64,000 nucleotides of DNA from Pectobacterium sp013449375 (GCF_048593165.1 NZ_CP184271.1), one strand, 5' to 3'. Positions 41,052 to 51,216 are shown, counted from the first letter of the stretch. The notes: generated by a model not told the origin, from the sequence alone. Program-made: numbers and translations.

Positions 41052-42014
41052 ATGAATACTAAACGGCAGACGGGTATTGGTCTTTGTTTGGCGCTGACTA
41101 CGGCAGTTTGCTGGGGGGCGCTACCGATAGCCATGAAACAGGTTCTGGTGGTGATGGAGCCTTATACGATTGTTTGGTATCGCTTTTTTATCGCTTCGAT
41201 TGGACTCGGCATTATTCTGTCATACCGTAAGAATTTACCGCCAATGCGGATTTTCCGGCATCGGCGTTGGTGGGTTTTGCTGCTGATTGCAACCGCTGGG
41301 TTATTAGGCAATTTTGTCTTCTTTAGCTCGTCTCTGCAATATCTGAGTCCGACGGCGTCTCAGGTTATCGGGCAGCTTTCTCCTGTTGGTATGATGTTCG
41401 CCAGCGTACTTATCCTAAAGGAAAAGATGCGTGGCACGCAGGTCATTGGCGCGATCATGCTCATCTGCGGCCTGATACTGTTCTTTAATACCAGCCTGAT
41501 TGAGATTTTTACCCGGCTGACGGACTACACGCTGGGGGTGCTGTTAGGCGTCTGTGCTTCGGCGGTATGGGTATCCTATGGCGTAGCGCAGAAGGTGTTG
41601 TTGCGGCGTCTGACGTCACAGCAAATTCTGTTTCTGCTATATGTGCTTTGCGTCGTGTTTATTACGCCTTTTACCAAGCTTGAGGCTATTTTCCAACTGA
41701 GCAACTGGCAGCTCATCTGCCTGCTATTCTGCGGTGCGAATACATTAATTGGGTATGGTGCGCTTGCGGAGGCCATGGCGCGCTGGCAGGCGTCGCAGGT
41801 GAGTGCCGTCATTACGCTGACGCCGCTGTTTACGCTGTTGTTTTCCGATCTACTGGCGTTAGTGTGGCCGACTTTCTTTGCTGCGCCAGTGCTGAACTGG
41901 GTTGGCTACCTGGGCGCTTTTGTTGTGGTTGCTGGTGCGATGTTTTCTGCTATCGGACATCGTTTCTTACCCAGTAAGAAAGAACCTGTGCCGCCATTGA
42001 GGGTGCAGAAGTAG
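41052..42014 (+). CDS. yhbE: EamA-family (DMT) inner membrane transporter YhbE
   Basis: The 320-residue product has ten hydrophobic segments in two EamA repeats, the first from residue 12 to 147 (GALPIAMKQVLV, TASQVIGQLSPVGMMF) and the second from about 160 to 300 (ASQVSAVITLTPLFT). It matches YhbE, which lies between rpmA and obgE in E. coli too. The drug/metabolite transporter superfamily exports small metabolites; the substrate here is unknown. Confidence 0.92.
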   Translation: MNTKRQTGIGLCLALTTAVCWGALPIAMKQVLVVMEPYTIVWYRFFIASIGLGIILSYRKNLPPMRIFRHRRWWVLLLIATAGLLGNFVFFSSSLQYLSPTASQVIGQLSPVGMMFASVLILKEKMRGTQVIGAIMLICGLILFFNTSLIEIFTRLTDYTLGVLLGVCASAVWVSYGVAQKVLLRRLTSQQILFLLYVLCVVFITPFTKLEAIFQLSNWQLICLLFCGANTLIGYGALAEAMARWQASQVSAVITLTPLFTLLFSDLLALVWPTFFAAPVLNWVGYLGAFVVVAGAMFSAIGHRFLPSKKEPVPPLRVQK

Positions 42015-42274
42015 TCTGAGAGACGCGTATTGCAGAGGGGCACAGACGCCTTTTGACATTCTGCATGTGTTGCTTATTTTTAATACAGATGAAATTATTG
42101 GAGCAGGCAGGTACAATCCGCTCCTTTGCTGGAATGCGTTCTGGTGCGTCAGTTTTTTTAATGGTGAGTAGAAATACGCTACATACCGTAAAATCAAAAA
42201 GTTACGCCAAGAAGAACCAATAACAAGCCTAAAACACGTAGATATTCTCTATTGGTTTTTTGCGGAGAGAATCA

Positions 42275-43447
42275 ATGAAGTTTGTAGATGAAGCCACAAT
42301 TCTCGTTGTGGCAGGCGATGGCGGTAACGGTTGTGTTAGCTTTCGTCGTGAAAAATATATTCCTAACGGCGGCCCAGATGGCGGTGACGGTGGTGACGGC
42401 GGTGACGTTTATCTGCTGGCTGACGAAAACCTGAACACGCTGATCGATTACCGTTTTGAAAAATCTTTCCGCGCGGAGCGTGGACAAAACGGACAAAGCC
42501 GTGACTGTACGGGTAAGCGCGGCAAAGATATTACGATTAAAGTCCCAGTTGGCACGCGTGTTCTCGATCAGGGAACTGGCGAAGTGCTGGGTGATATGAC
42601 GCGTCATCAGCAGAGCCTGATGGTAGCGAAAGGCGGCTGGCATGGTTTAGGTAACACGCGTTTTAAATCATCCGTCAACCGTGCTCCTCGCCAGAAGACC
42701 AGCGGCACGAAAGGTGAAGAACGTGAGCTGACACTGGAACTGCTGCTGCTGGCTGACGTGGGAATGTTGGGTCTGCCCAACGCAGGTAAATCGACTTTCA
42801 TCCGTGCGGTATCTGCGGCAAAACCAAAAGTCGCCGACTATCCGTTTACCACCCTAGTGCCGAGCCTTGGTGTGGTTCGTATGGATAGCGAACAGAGCTT
42901 TGTTGTGGCGGATATTCCTGGTTTGATTGAAGGAGCATCCGAAGGCGCTGGGTTAGGGATTCGTTTCCTGAAGCACTTGGAGCGCTGCCGTGTTCTGTTG
43001 CACTTGGTTGATCTGGCTCCAATTGATGAGTCCGATCCAGTTGAAAATGCCAAAATTATTATCAACGAGTTAGAGCAGTACGGCGCAGGTTTGGCAGAAA
43101 AACCGCGTTGGCTGGTTTTCAACAAAGTTGATTTGATCGACAAAGCTGAAGCGGAAAAACGAGCCAAAGAAATTGCGACAGCGCTTGGCTGGGAAGGGAA
43201 ATATTACCTGATTTCTGCGGCGAACCGTGAAGGCGTCACGCCACTTTGCTGGGATGTGATGAGCTTCCTGAAAGCCAATCCGAAAGTGACGGCGATTGCC
43301 GAAAGCGCACCGGAAAAAGTTGAATTCATGTGGGACGATTATCACCGTCAACAACTGGCTGAAATAGAAAAAGAAGCTGAAGAAGAGTGGGATGATGACT
43401 GGGACGATGAAGATGATGAAGGTGTTGAGATCATCTATCAAAAGTGA
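42275..43447 (+). CDS. obgE: Obg-family GTPase
   Basis: The 390-residue product is the essential ribosome-associated GTPase ObgE/CgtA, involved in 50S assembly and the stringent response. The glycine-rich Obg fold is at residues 1-158 (GDGGNGCVSFRRE, GGPDGGDGGDGGDV), the GTPase has G1 GLPNAGKST (about 165), G3 DIPGLIEGA (about 213) and G4 FNKVD (about 282), and the C terminus is acidic (EEEWDDDWDDEDDE). Length equals E. coli. The ATG at 42275 follows GGAGAG. The 260-base gap upstream shows no gene. Confidence 0.97.
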   Translation: MKFVDEATILVVAGDGGNGCVSFRREKYIPNGGPDGGDGGDGGDVYLLADENLNTLIDYRFEKSFRAERGQNGQSRDCTGKRGKDITIKVPVGTRVLDQGTGEVLGDMTRHQQSLMVAKGGWHGLGNTRFKSSVNRAPRQKTSGTKGEERELTLELLLLADVGMLGLPNAGKSTFIRAVSAAKPKVADYPFTTLVPSLGVVRMDSEQSFVVADIPGLIEGASEGAGLGIRFLKHLERCRVLLHLVDLAPIDESDPVENAKIIINELEQYGAGLAEKPRWLVFNKVDLIDKAEAEKRAKEIATALGWEGKYYLISAANREGVTPLCWDVMSFLKANPKVTAIAESAPEKVEFMWDDYHRQQLAEIEKEAEEEWDDDWDDEDDEGVEIIYQK

Positions 43448-43479
43448 TGTGTTCTTCTGCTAGTTAATTCTTGCCTATT

Positions 43480-43514
43480 GCGGCCTTATCCCATCAAGGT
43501 AAGGCCGCATTTTT
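43480..43514. terminator. Bidirectional terminator between obgE and dacB
   Basis: TGCGGCCTTA / TAAGGCCGCA with an 11-base loop followed by five T; lies between convergent genes. Confidence 0.83.
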
Positions 43515-43517
43515 ATT

Positions 43518-44951
43518 TTAATTGTTCTGATAAATGTCTTTGTAAAGGCGACTTTCAAATCGTACCAAAGGGATGCGGCGTTCGCGCTGGTCTTCTGGTG
43601 GTACGGCATAACCGGACAGAAATTGAACGAATGCCATGCGCTGGCCACTCGCGGTGGTGATGAAGCCTGCCAGATTATATACGCCCTGTAGTGCCCCTGT
43701 TTTCGCTGAAACCTTACCATCAACGCCAGCTTCATGCAGACCGCCACGATAGCGCAGCGTGCCGTCATAACCGGAAAGTGGAAGCATGGTGATGTAATTC
43801 AATTCATTATCGTGCTGTGCGATGTACTGCAATACCTGCATCATCGTTTCTGGCGAAATCAGGTTGTGCCGTGACAGGCCTGAACCATCAACAACAATGC
43901 TGTTTCCTAAATCCACACCGGCTTTCTGGCGCAGGATCTGGCGCACGGCATCCGCGCCGGCGCGCCATGTACCCGGCACGCTAAAACGTTCATGCCCAAT
44001 GGTACGGAAAACCGTATCGGCAATCATATTGTCCGATTTTTTCAGCATGATAGTGAGCAGATCGTGCAGTGGAGCAGACTGTGTCTGAGCCAGCACGCTC
44101 CCCGCGGATCCTGGCTGCGTCTGACGACGAAGGCTGCCCTTGATGCGAATATCGGCCTGCTGTAACTCATCTTTAACAATCGCGCCAGCATAACTGGCCC
44201 CATCCTGAATCGCGAACGCCAGTGGAAGCGGTTCTGTACGCTGAGTCAAACAGCCTGTAAGCGTAAAGCGATTTAGTTCTCCAGGAACCACATCCAGCTC
44301 GCAGTATTGCGCATCAGATGAGCCCTTAGCCAGCGTACGGACCTCGCTGAACATTTGCACTGGATAATAGGAGGCGACGCGGATAAACGCGTTGTCACCC
44401 GCTTTAGGCGCGCTGTAGAGTGAGACGGAGAAGCAGTTACGATCGACAATCGCGGCACCTGGTGGGGCGCTGAAGCACTGCGTCATGTCGTTCCAAGGCC
44501 AGCCCGGCGCTTTATCGTGACTGGCGAATACCGAAGTATCGATTAGCACATCCCCTGCGATTTCCTGTATCCCGCGCTTTCTTAATTCTTGCACCATGTT
44601 CCGTATTTGCTGGCGCTTAAGTGTTGGATCGCCGCTAAACCGCACGATGAGGTTACCGTTTAGCATACCGCCGGTGACAGGGCCATTGCTTTCCATCGTA
44701 GTGATGAATCGATAGTCTGGACCCAATTGTAGTAATGCAGCTAATGCGGTTATCACTTTTTGTGTACTGGCGGGAAGCGCCATTTGCTGGCTATTGAAGG
44801 CCATACTGGGTGTTGTTGAGCCAACTTTTTGTACCAATAGCGCCAGATTGGCACCGTCTGGTAAATATTGGCGATGATCCTCAACTGAAGCTGCATTGGC
44901 ATGCAGAACAAAAGCGCAGGCAAGTCCGGTAACAATCGATGAAAAACGCAT
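43518..44951 (-). CDS. dacB: D-alanyl-D-alanine carboxypeptidase/endopeptidase (PBP4)
   Basis: The 477-residue product has a signal peptide (residues 1-20) and is a class C penicillin-binding protein acting on peptidoglycan in the periplasm. The active-site motifs are SxxK in PASTQKV (about residue 61), SxN in KKSDNMIAD (about 307) and KTG in SAKTGAL (about 418). The large insert between the first two motifs is present, as in E. coli PBP4. It is divergent from greA with a 268-base gap, as in E. coli. Confidence 0.95.
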   Translation of the reverse strand: MRFSSIVTGLACAFVLHANAASVEDHRQYLPDGANLALLVQKVGSTTPSMAFNSQQMALPASTQKVITALAALLQLGPDYRFITTMESNGPVTGGMLNGNLIVRFSGDPTLKRQQIRNMVQELRKRGIQEIAGDVLIDTSVFASHDKAPGWPWNDMTQCFSAPPGAAIVDRNCFSVSLYSAPKAGDNAFIRVASYYPVQMFSEVRTLAKGSSDAQYCELDVVPGELNRFTLTGCLTQRTEPLPLAFAIQDGASYAGAIVKDELQQADIRIKGSLRRQTQPGSAGSVLAQTQSAPLHDLLTIMLKKSDNMIADTVFRTIGHERFSVPGTWRAGADAVRQILRQKAGVDLGNSIVVDGSGLSRHNLISPETMMQVLQYIAQHDNELNYITMLPLSGYDGTLRYRGGLHEAGVDGKVSAKTGALQGVYNLAGFITTASGQRMAFVQFLSGYAVPPEDQRERRIPLVRFESRLYKDIYQNN

Positions 44952-45186
44952 AATCTCAGCTAAGAACGGGGTAACGTGTGGTCATACTACGGCGCAACAA
45001 GGTCTAAAGTAAACGATGACCCTCATGGAACTCTGGGGTAAAATACGTATCAAAATGCAAAACCGCTGCCAGCCTAGAAATTTTATTCTGGGGCTGGTTG
45101 CTTTTGCTTTATGTCCAGTGAGGACTGGCACGTTGCAGAGACTCCGTCGCCTTTGATTTTTAGCGCGTCAGGATGACGATTATTTG

Positions 45187-45204
45187 AGTCTTACGGACTT
45201 TTTT
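45187..45204 (+). terminator. Short hairpin with T run in the greA leader
   Basis: AGTC TTACG GACT followed by six T lies 16 bases before greA, preceded by another small hairpin (CGTCA GGA TGACG, about 45165-45178). E. coli greA has leader termination giving the small RNA GraL; this could be the counterpart, but the stem is short. Confidence 0.4.
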
Positions 45205-45219
45205 AGAGGTATAGACAAT

Positions 45220-45696
45220 ATGAAACAATTTCCGATGACCTTGCGTGGTGCTGAAAAATTGCGCGAAGAGCTTGACCACCTGAAATCTGTGCGTCGACCT
45301 GAAATTATTGCAGCCATTGCCGAAGCGCGTGAGCACGGCGATCTGAAAGAAAATGCAGAATACCACGCCGCACGTGAGCAGCAAGGCTTTTGTGAAGGGC
45401 GCATTCAAGACATTGAAGCGAAGCTGTCTAACGCACAGGTTATCGATGTCACGAAGATGACGGCGAACGGGCGTGTTATTTTTGGCGCAACGGTAACCGT
45501 GATGAACTTGGATAACGAAGAAGAACAAACCTACCGGATTGTTGGCGATGATGAGGCGGATTTTAAGCAGAATCTGATCTCTGTGAATTCCCCGATTGCG
45601 CGTGGTCTGATCGGCAAAGAGGAAGATGACGTTGTGGTCATTCGTACGCCGGGCGGCGACGTGGAATATGAGATCCTGAAGGTCGAATATCTATAA
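45220..45696 (+). CDS. greA: Transcription elongation factor GreA
   Basis: The 158-residue product rescues backtracked RNA polymerase by stimulating transcript cleavage. The N-terminal coiled coil (RGAEKLREELDHLKS to about residue 75) carries the acidic tip DLKEN, and the C-terminal FKBP-like domain has PIARGLIGKEEDD. The start at 45220 (MKQFPMTL) aligns with E. coli; the frame is open 12 codons upstream through the leader hairpin. Confidence 0.97.
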   Translation: MKQFPMTLRGAEKLREELDHLKSVRRPEIIAAIAEAREHGDLKENAEYHAAREQQGFCEGRIQDIEAKLSNAQVIDVTKMTANGRVIFGATVTVMNLDNEEEQTYRIVGDDEADFKQNLISVNSPIARGLIGKEEDDVVVIRTPGGDVEYEILKVEYL

Positions 45697-45743
45697 ATTT
45701 TGCTGGGTTGTTGATTAAAACAGCAAAAATTGTAAAGAAAAGA

Positions 45744-45768
45744 AAAAGGCCGCTTGCGGCCTTTTCTC
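45744..45768. terminator. Bidirectional terminator between greA and yhbY
   Basis: AAAAGGCCGC TT GCGGCCTTTT with A-rich and T-rich sides. Confidence 0.88.
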
Positions 45769-45824
45769 TAACCGAGAGGCATGGCACCTTTCCGTTAAAA
45801 CTGAGTATCCTGAAATAAAAAGTG

Positions 45825-46118
45825 TTATCGTGGTAACACAATTTTACGTTCTTTCGCAGGACGGTACAGCACCAGCGTGTGGCCGATGACCTGAACGTTA
45901 GCGGCACCCGTTTCACGAACAATGGCCTCGACAATCAAGGCTTTGGTTTCACGGTCTTCTGTCGCTACTTTTATCTTGATCAGTTCGTGATGCGCTAATG
46001 CTTGTTCGATCTCCGCCAGAACACCTTCGGTGAGACCGTTATTGCCCAGCATGACAACCGGTTTTAGCGGATGTGCCAAGCCTTTCAGGTGTTGTTTTTG
46101 TTTATTACTTAGGTTCAT
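45825..46118 (-). CDS. yhbY: CRM-domain RNA-binding protein YhbY
   Basis: The 97-residue product is a single CRM domain (KQKQHLKGLAHPLKPVVMLGNNGLTEGV split across residues 6-33, with the GNNGLT loop) and matches YhbY, found on pre-50S ribosomes. It is divergent from rlmE and convergent with greA, as in E. coli. Confidence 0.94.
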   Translation of the reverse strand: MNLSNKQKQHLKGLAHPLKPVVMLGNNGLTEGVLAEIEQALAHHELIKIKVATEDRETKALIVEAIVRETGAANVQVIGHTLVLYRPAKERKIVLPR

Positions 46119-46261
46119 TGTGTTTTTTACTTAGGTTGGGATTGAAAACGGGTCATTCTACCGCCATCTCATGATTATAACCAATTTGACTGTTCTGATT
46201 GGTAATATGTGAGAAGTTTCTCCCCACCACGAGCGTGTTACTGAGAATAGTTGGAAAATCG

Positions 46262-46891
46262 ATGGCGAATAAAAAGCGTTCTGCAAGTTCCAGTCGCTGG
46301 TTGCAGGAACACTTTAGCGATAAATATGTGCAGCAGGCCCAGAAAAAAGGGCTGCGCTCGCGTGCTTGGTTTAAACTTGACGAAATACAGCAGAGCGACA
46401 AACTGTTTAAACCCGGTATGACGGTTGTGGATTTAGGCGCTGCACCTGGCGGTTGGTCACAGTATGTGGTCACGCAAATCGGTGGAAATGGTCGAATTAT
46501 CGCGTGCGATATTTTACCGATGGATCCGATTGTCGGCGTCGATTTCCTGCAAGGGGATTTTCGTGATGAACTGGTCCTCAAAGCCTTGCTCGAAAGGGTT
46601 GGCGATAGCAAAGTTCAGGTGGTGATGTCTGACATGGCCCCTAACATGAGTGGTACTCCAGCCGTTGATATTCCGAAATCGATGTATCTGGTTGAATTAG
46701 CACTTGGTATGTGTCGGGATGTATTAGCGCCAGGCGGAAGTTTCCTGGTGAAAGTGTTTCAGGGAGAAGGTTTTGATGAATACCTACGGGAAATTCGCTC
46801 CCTGTTTACGAAAGTGAAAATTCGTAAACCAGACGCCTCACGTGCCCGGTCTCGTGAAGTGTATATTGTAGCGACAGGGCGGAAACTGTAG
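46262..46891 (+). CDS. rlmE: 23S rRNA (uridine-2552 2'-O)-methyltransferase
   Basis: The 209-residue product (RrmJ/FtsJ) methylates U2552 in the A loop late in 50S assembly. The SAM site is [11 protein letters not shown] (about residue 58-68) and the catalytic K-D-K-E set is visible around [19 protein letters not shown] and [12 protein letters not shown]. The ATG at 46262 equals the E. coli start; the 21 upstream codons overlap the promoter. ftsH follows 47 bases later. Confidence 0.96.
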
Positions 46892-46938
46892 TACCCTAAC
46901 GCTGTTTTTTAACACAGTTGTAATATGAGGTTAATCCC

Positions 46939-48888
46939 TTGAGTGACATGGCGAAAAACCTAATTCTCTGGTTAGTCATCGCAGTGGTGCTGATGTCTGT
47001 TTTCCAGAGCTTTGGGCCCAGCGAGTCGAATGGCCGTAGGGTGGATTATTCAACCTTCTTGACTGAAGTGAATCAGGATCAGGTCCGTGAAGCACGTATT
47101 AACGGGCGTGAGATCAGTGTTATCAAAAAAGACAGCAACAGATACACGACTTACATTCCTGTCAATGACCCCAAGCTACTGGATAACCTGCTAACGAAGA
47201 ATGTGAAAGTCGTTGGTGAACCACCGGAAGAGCCAAGCCTGTTGGCTTCTATCTTTATTTCCTGGTTCCCGATGCTGTTACTGATTGGTGTCTGGATTTT
47301 CTTCATGCGCCAAATGCAAGGTGGCGGCGGTAAAGGTGCCATGTCCTTCGGCAAGAGCAAAGCGCGTATGTTGACTGAAGATCAGATCAAGACGACGTTT
47401 GCGGATGTAGCCGGTTGCGACGAAGCGAAGGAAGAAGTTAGCGAACTGGTCGAGTACCTGCGTGAACCTAGCCGTTTCCAGAAACTGGGCGGTAAGATTC
47501 CCAAAGGCATTCTGATGGTCGGCCCGCCGGGAACCGGTAAAACGCTGCTGGCGAAGGCGATTGCTGGTGAAGCAAAAGTGCCTTTCTTTACGATTTCCGG
47601 TTCTGATTTCGTTGAAATGTTTGTCGGTGTCGGTGCTTCTCGCGTTCGTGACATGTTCGAACAGGCGAAGAAAGCCGCGCCTTGTATCATCTTTATCGAT
47701 GAAATCGACGCCGTTGGCCGTCAGCGTGGAGCAGGTTTAGGCGGTGGTCACGATGAACGTGAACAAACGCTGAACCAAATGCTGGTTGAGATGGACGGTT
47801 TTGAAGGCAACGAAGGCATTATTGTTATCGCGGCGACGAACCGTCCCGATGTGCTTGATCCAGCTTTGTTGCGTCCCGGTCGTTTTGACCGTCAGGTTGT
47901 GGTTGGCCTGCCGGATGTTCGCGGTCGTGAACAGATTCTGAAAGTGCATATGCGTCGCGTACCGTTGTCTCCCGATATCGATGCGTCAGTGATTGCACGT
48001 GGTACGCCTGGCTTCTCTGGTGCGGATTTGGCTAACCTGGTTAACGAAGCAGCCTTGTTCTCCGCTCGTGGCAACAAACGCGTTGTTTCGATGGTTGAAT
48101 TCGAGAAAGCGAAAGACAAAATCATGATGGGTGCCGAGCGCCGTTCCATGGTTATGACTGAGAAGCAGAAAGAATCGACGGCCTATCATGAAGCGGGCCA
48201 CGCTATCATCGGTCGTCTGGTGCCAGAGCACGATCCCGTTCATAAAGTGACGATCATTCCACGTGGTCGTGCGCTGGGCGTGACGTTCTTTCTGCCTGAA
48301 GGTGATGCGATCAGCGCCAGCCGTCAGAAATTGGAAAGCCAGATCTCCACGCTGTACGGCGGTCGACTGGCCGAAGAAATCATTTACGGTGTGGAACATG
48401 TTTCGACTGGTGCGTCTAATGACATCAAAGTCGCCACGTCCATTGCTCGTAACATGGTGACGCAGTGGGGCTTCTCTGAGAAATTGGGTCCATTGCTTTA
48501 TGCGGAAGAAGAGGGCGAAGTATTCCTCGGCCGTTCTGTAGCAAAAGCCAAGCACATGTCAGATGAAACGGCGCGTATCATCGATCAGGAAGTGAAATCG
48601 CTGATTGAACGTAACTACGTGCGTGCTCGTGAGTTGTTGATGGCCAATATGGACATCCTTCACTCAATGAAAGATGCGTTGATGAAGTATGAAACCATTG
48701 ATGCGCCGCAGATTGACGACTTGATGGGGCGTAAGAAAGAGGTGCGTCCGCCAGCGGGTTGGGAAGCGTCTCGTTCTGACAACGATTCCGGCAACGGCAG
48801 TGGGACGCCAAAAGCTCCTACGCCAGTGGATGAGCCGCAAACGCCTAATCCTAGTAACACCATGTCTGAGCAAGCGGACGACAAATAA
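46939..48888 (+). CDS. ftsH: ATP-dependent zinc metalloprotease FtsH
   Basis: The product of 649 residues (TTG start at 46939; 646 from the ATG at 46948) is the membrane AAA+ protease that degrades LpxC, sigma-32 and damaged membrane proteins. Two membrane helices flank a periplasmic domain (residues 5-25 and 98-120), the AAA domain has Walker A GPPGTGKT (about 195) and Walker B IIFIDEIDAV (about 250), and the zinc site is HEAGH (about 417). The C terminus is Pro/Ser-rich. It forms the usual rlmE-ftsH pair. Confidence 0.98.
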   Translation: MSDMAKNLILWLVIAVVLMSVFQSFGPSESNGRRVDYSTFLTEVNQDQVREARINGREISVIKKDSNRYTTYIPVNDPKLLDNLLTKNVKVVGEPPEEPSLLASIFISWFPMLLLIGVWIFFMRQMQGGGGKGAMSFGKSKARMLTEDQIKTTFADVAGCDEAKEEVSELVEYLREPSRFQKLGGKIPKGILMVGPPGTGKTLLAKAIAGEAKVPFFTISGSDFVEMFVGVGASRVRDMFEQAKKAAPCIIFIDEIDAVGRQRGAGLGGGHDEREQTLNQMLVEMDGFEGNEGIIVIAATNRPDVLDPALLRPGRFDRQVVVGLPDVRGREQILKVHMRRVPLSPDIDASVIARGTPGFSGADLANLVNEAALFSARGNKRVVSMVEFEKAKDKIMMGAERRSMVMTEKQKESTAYHEAGHAIIGRLVPEHDPVHKVTIIPRGRALGVTFFLPEGDAISASRQKLESQISTLYGGRLAEEIIYGVEHVSTGASNDIKVATSIARNMVTQWGFSEKLGPLLYAEEEGEVFLGRSVAKAKHMSDETARIIDQEVKSLIERNYVRARELLMANMDILHSMKDALMKYETIDAPQIDDLMGRKKEVRPPAGWEASRSDNDSGNGSGTPKAPTPVDEPQTPNPSNTMSEQADDK

Positions 48889-48918
48889 TTCGCCTGCGAT
48901 TGATATCGGTAACTCACA

Positions 48919-48945
48919 AAACCCCAGCTCAGGCTGGGGTTTTTT
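48919..48945 (+). terminator. Terminator between ftsH and folP
   Basis: AACCCCAGC / GCTGGGGTT with a four-base loop followed by T run. Confidence 0.85.
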
Positions 48946-49005
48946 ACTGGGAATGCTCTTCGAATCACCTTTCATGCTAACAACACCAGAATGCGGAGGT
49001 AAATC

Positions 49006-49839
49006 ATGCAACTGGTTGCCAGAGACTCAACGCTGGATCTTTCCTGCCCACGTATCATGGGTATTCTTAACGTCACGCCGGACTCTTTTTCCGATGGCGG
49101 AAAACACAACAAGCTTGATGCGGCATTACTGCATGTTCAGGAAATGGTTAACGCGGGTGCGGCCCTGATCGATATTGGTGGTGAATCAACGCGCCCTGGG
49201 GCGGATGAGGTGAGCACGGAAGAAGAGTTGGAACGTGTGGTACCTGCCGTTGAGGCCATCGCTAAGCGGTTTGATGTCTGGATCTCGGTCGATACTTCAA
49301 AGCCGGAAGTCATGACGGCGTCAGCGCAGGCAGGCGCACATCTGATTAATGATATTCGCGCTTTGCAAGAGCCCGGCGCGCTGGAAGCGGCGGCGGCAAC
49401 GGGGCTACCGGTGTGCCTGATGCATATGCAGGGGATGCCGAGAACCATGCAGCATAAACCGCATTATGATGACCTGATGCAGGACATCGGAAATTTCTTG
49501 CAGCAGAACATTGATCGCTGTGTGAACGCCACTATTCCGAAAAGTAAGCTACTGCTGGATCCTGGGTTCGGATTCGGTAAAAATCTTGCCCATAATTATG
49601 CGCTTCTGGCTCGCCTGAGCGAGTTACACCGTTTTGAACTGCCGCTTCTGGTAGGGATGTCGAGGAAATCCATGATTGGACAACTCCTCAATGTGCCGCC
49701 TGCACAGCGTGTTCATGGCAGCGTCGCCTGCGCTGTGATCGCAGCGATGCAGGGAGCACAAATTATTCGTGTACACGATGTTAAAGAAACGGCTGATGCC
49801 ATGCGCATTGTTGAGGCCACCCTTTCTGCGAAGGAATAA
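49006..49839 (+). CDS. folP: Dihydropteroate synthase
   Basis: The 277-residue TIM-barrel enzyme joins p-aminobenzoate to the pterin pyrophosphate in folate synthesis and is the target of sulfonamides. The family motifs are IMGILNVTPDSFSDGG (about residue 15-30), DIGGESTRPGA (about 56) and LLDPGFGFGKN (about 183). GGAGG precedes the ATG. glmM starts eight bases after its stop, the conserved folP-glmM pair. Confidence 0.97.
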   Translation: MQLVARDSTLDLSCPRIMGILNVTPDSFSDGGKHNKLDAALLHVQEMVNAGAALIDIGGESTRPGADEVSTEEELERVVPAVEAIAKRFDVWISVDTSKPEVMTASAQAGAHLINDIRALQEPGALEAAAATGLPVCLMHMQGMPRTMQHKPHYDDLMQDIGNFLQQNIDRCVNATIPKSKLLLDPGFGFGKNLAHNYALLARLSELHRFELPLLVGMSRKSMIGQLLNVPPAQRVHGSVACAVIAAMQGAQIIRVHDVKETADAMRIVEATLSAKE

Positions 49840-49846
49840 AAACGAG

Positions 49847-51184
49847 ATGAGTAACCGCAAATATTTTGGTACCGATGGCGTACGTGGCAAGGTCGGCGAT
49901 ACGCCGATTACCCCTGATTTTGTGCTTAAACTGGGTTGGGCTGCGGGGAAAGTGCTCGCACGACATGGTTCCCGTAAGATTATTATCGGCAAAGATACCC
50001 GTATTTCTGGTTACATGCTGGAGTCTGCGTTGGAAGCTGGGCTGGCCGCTGCGGGTTTGTCGGCTTCTTTTACCGGCCCGATGCCTACGCCTGCGGTTGC
50101 TTATCTGACTCGTACGTTCCGTGCTGAAGCGGGCATCGTTATTTCTGCTTCTCACAACCCGTATTACGACAACGGGATTAAATTTTTCTCCATTGACGGC
50201 ACCAAGCTGCCGGATGAGGTAGAAGAAGCGATCGAGGCTGAACTGGAAAAGCCGCTGACGTGTGTTGAATCTGCTGAATTAGGCAAAGCCAGCCGCATTG
50301 TTGACGCTGCCGGGCGCTACATCGAGTTTTGTAAGGGCACGTTCCCGAGCGAACTGAGCCTCAATGGTTTAAAGATTGTCGTCGATTGTGCCAATGGTGC
50401 GACCTATCATATCGCCCCCAGCGTATTGCGCGAACTTGGTGCTAAAGTCATCGCGATTGGCTGTGAACCGGATGGTATGAATATCAATGAAGAGTGCGGG
50501 GCGACCGACGTCAGGCAGCTACAGGCTCGCGTACTGGCTGAGAAAGCGGATGTTGGCCTCGCGTTTGACGGCGATGGCGATCGGCTCATCATGGTCGACC
50601 ATTTGGGCAACAAGGTCGATGGCGATCAGATTCTGTATATCATCGCCCGTGAGGGATTACGCCAGGGGCAACTGCGCGGCGGTGCAGTGGGCACGTTAAT
50701 GAGCAACATGGGGCTTGAGGTGGCGTTAAAGCAGTTGGGTATCCCGTTTGCTCGCGCCAAAGTGGGTGACCGCTATGTATTAGAAATGATGCAGGCAAAA
50801 GGGTGGCGGATTGGTGCGGAAAACTCCGGTCATGTGATCCTGCTGGATAAAACCACGACGGGTGATGGTGTGATTGCCGGTTTGCAAGTCCTTACCGCGA
50901 TAGTGAGAAACCATATGAGCCTGCATGATCTATGTAGCGGTATGAAGCTGTTTCCACAGGTCCTAGTCAATGTACGGTTTACGGGTGAAAACGATCCGCT
51001 GGAAGACAAAGATGTGCAGCAGATTACGCAGGATGTGGAAAAAGAATTGGCCGGACGCGGGCGGGTTCTGCTGCGTAAATCCGGTACTGAGCCGCTTATC
51101 CGCGTCATGGTTGAGGGTGAACACGAAGAGACCGTCATCGCGTTGGCAAACCGTATTGCCGATGCGGTGAAAGCGGTCAGTTGA
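49847..51184 (+). CDS. glmM: Phosphoglucosamine mutase
   Basis: The 445-residue product converts glucosamine-6-phosphate to glucosamine-1-phosphate for UDP-GlcNAc. The phosphoserine is in ISASHNPYYDNG (Ser about 102), the metal loop is AFDGDGDRL (about 240) and the C-terminal phosphate site is RKSGTEPLIRVM. Length equals E. coli GlmM. The ATG at 49847 is the family start; the 26 upstream codons lie within folP. Confidence 0.98.
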   Translation: MSNRKYFGTDGVRGKVGDTPITPDFVLKLGWAAGKVLARHGSRKIIIGKDTRISGYMLESALEAGLAAAGLSASFTGPMPTPAVAYLTRTFRAEAGIVISASHNPYYDNGIKFFSIDGTKLPDEVEEAIEAELEKPLTCVESAELGKASRIVDAAGRYIEFCKGTFPSELSLNGLKIVVDCANGATYHIAPSVLRELGAKVIAIGCEPDGMNINEECGATDVRQLQARVLAEKADVGLAFDGDGDRLIMVDHLGNKVDGDQILYIIAREGLRQGQLRGGAVGTLMSNMGLEVALKQLGIPFARAKVGDRYVLEMMQAKGWRIGAENSGHVILLDKTTTGDGVIAGLQVLTAIVRNHMSLHDLCSGMKLFPQVLVNVRFTGENDPLEDKDVQQITQDVEKELAGRGRVLLRKSGTEPLIRVMVEGEHEETVIALANRIADAVKAVS

Positions 51185-51216
51185 GGGGCTTTTTGATTCA
51201 CCAATCAGGTAGATAA

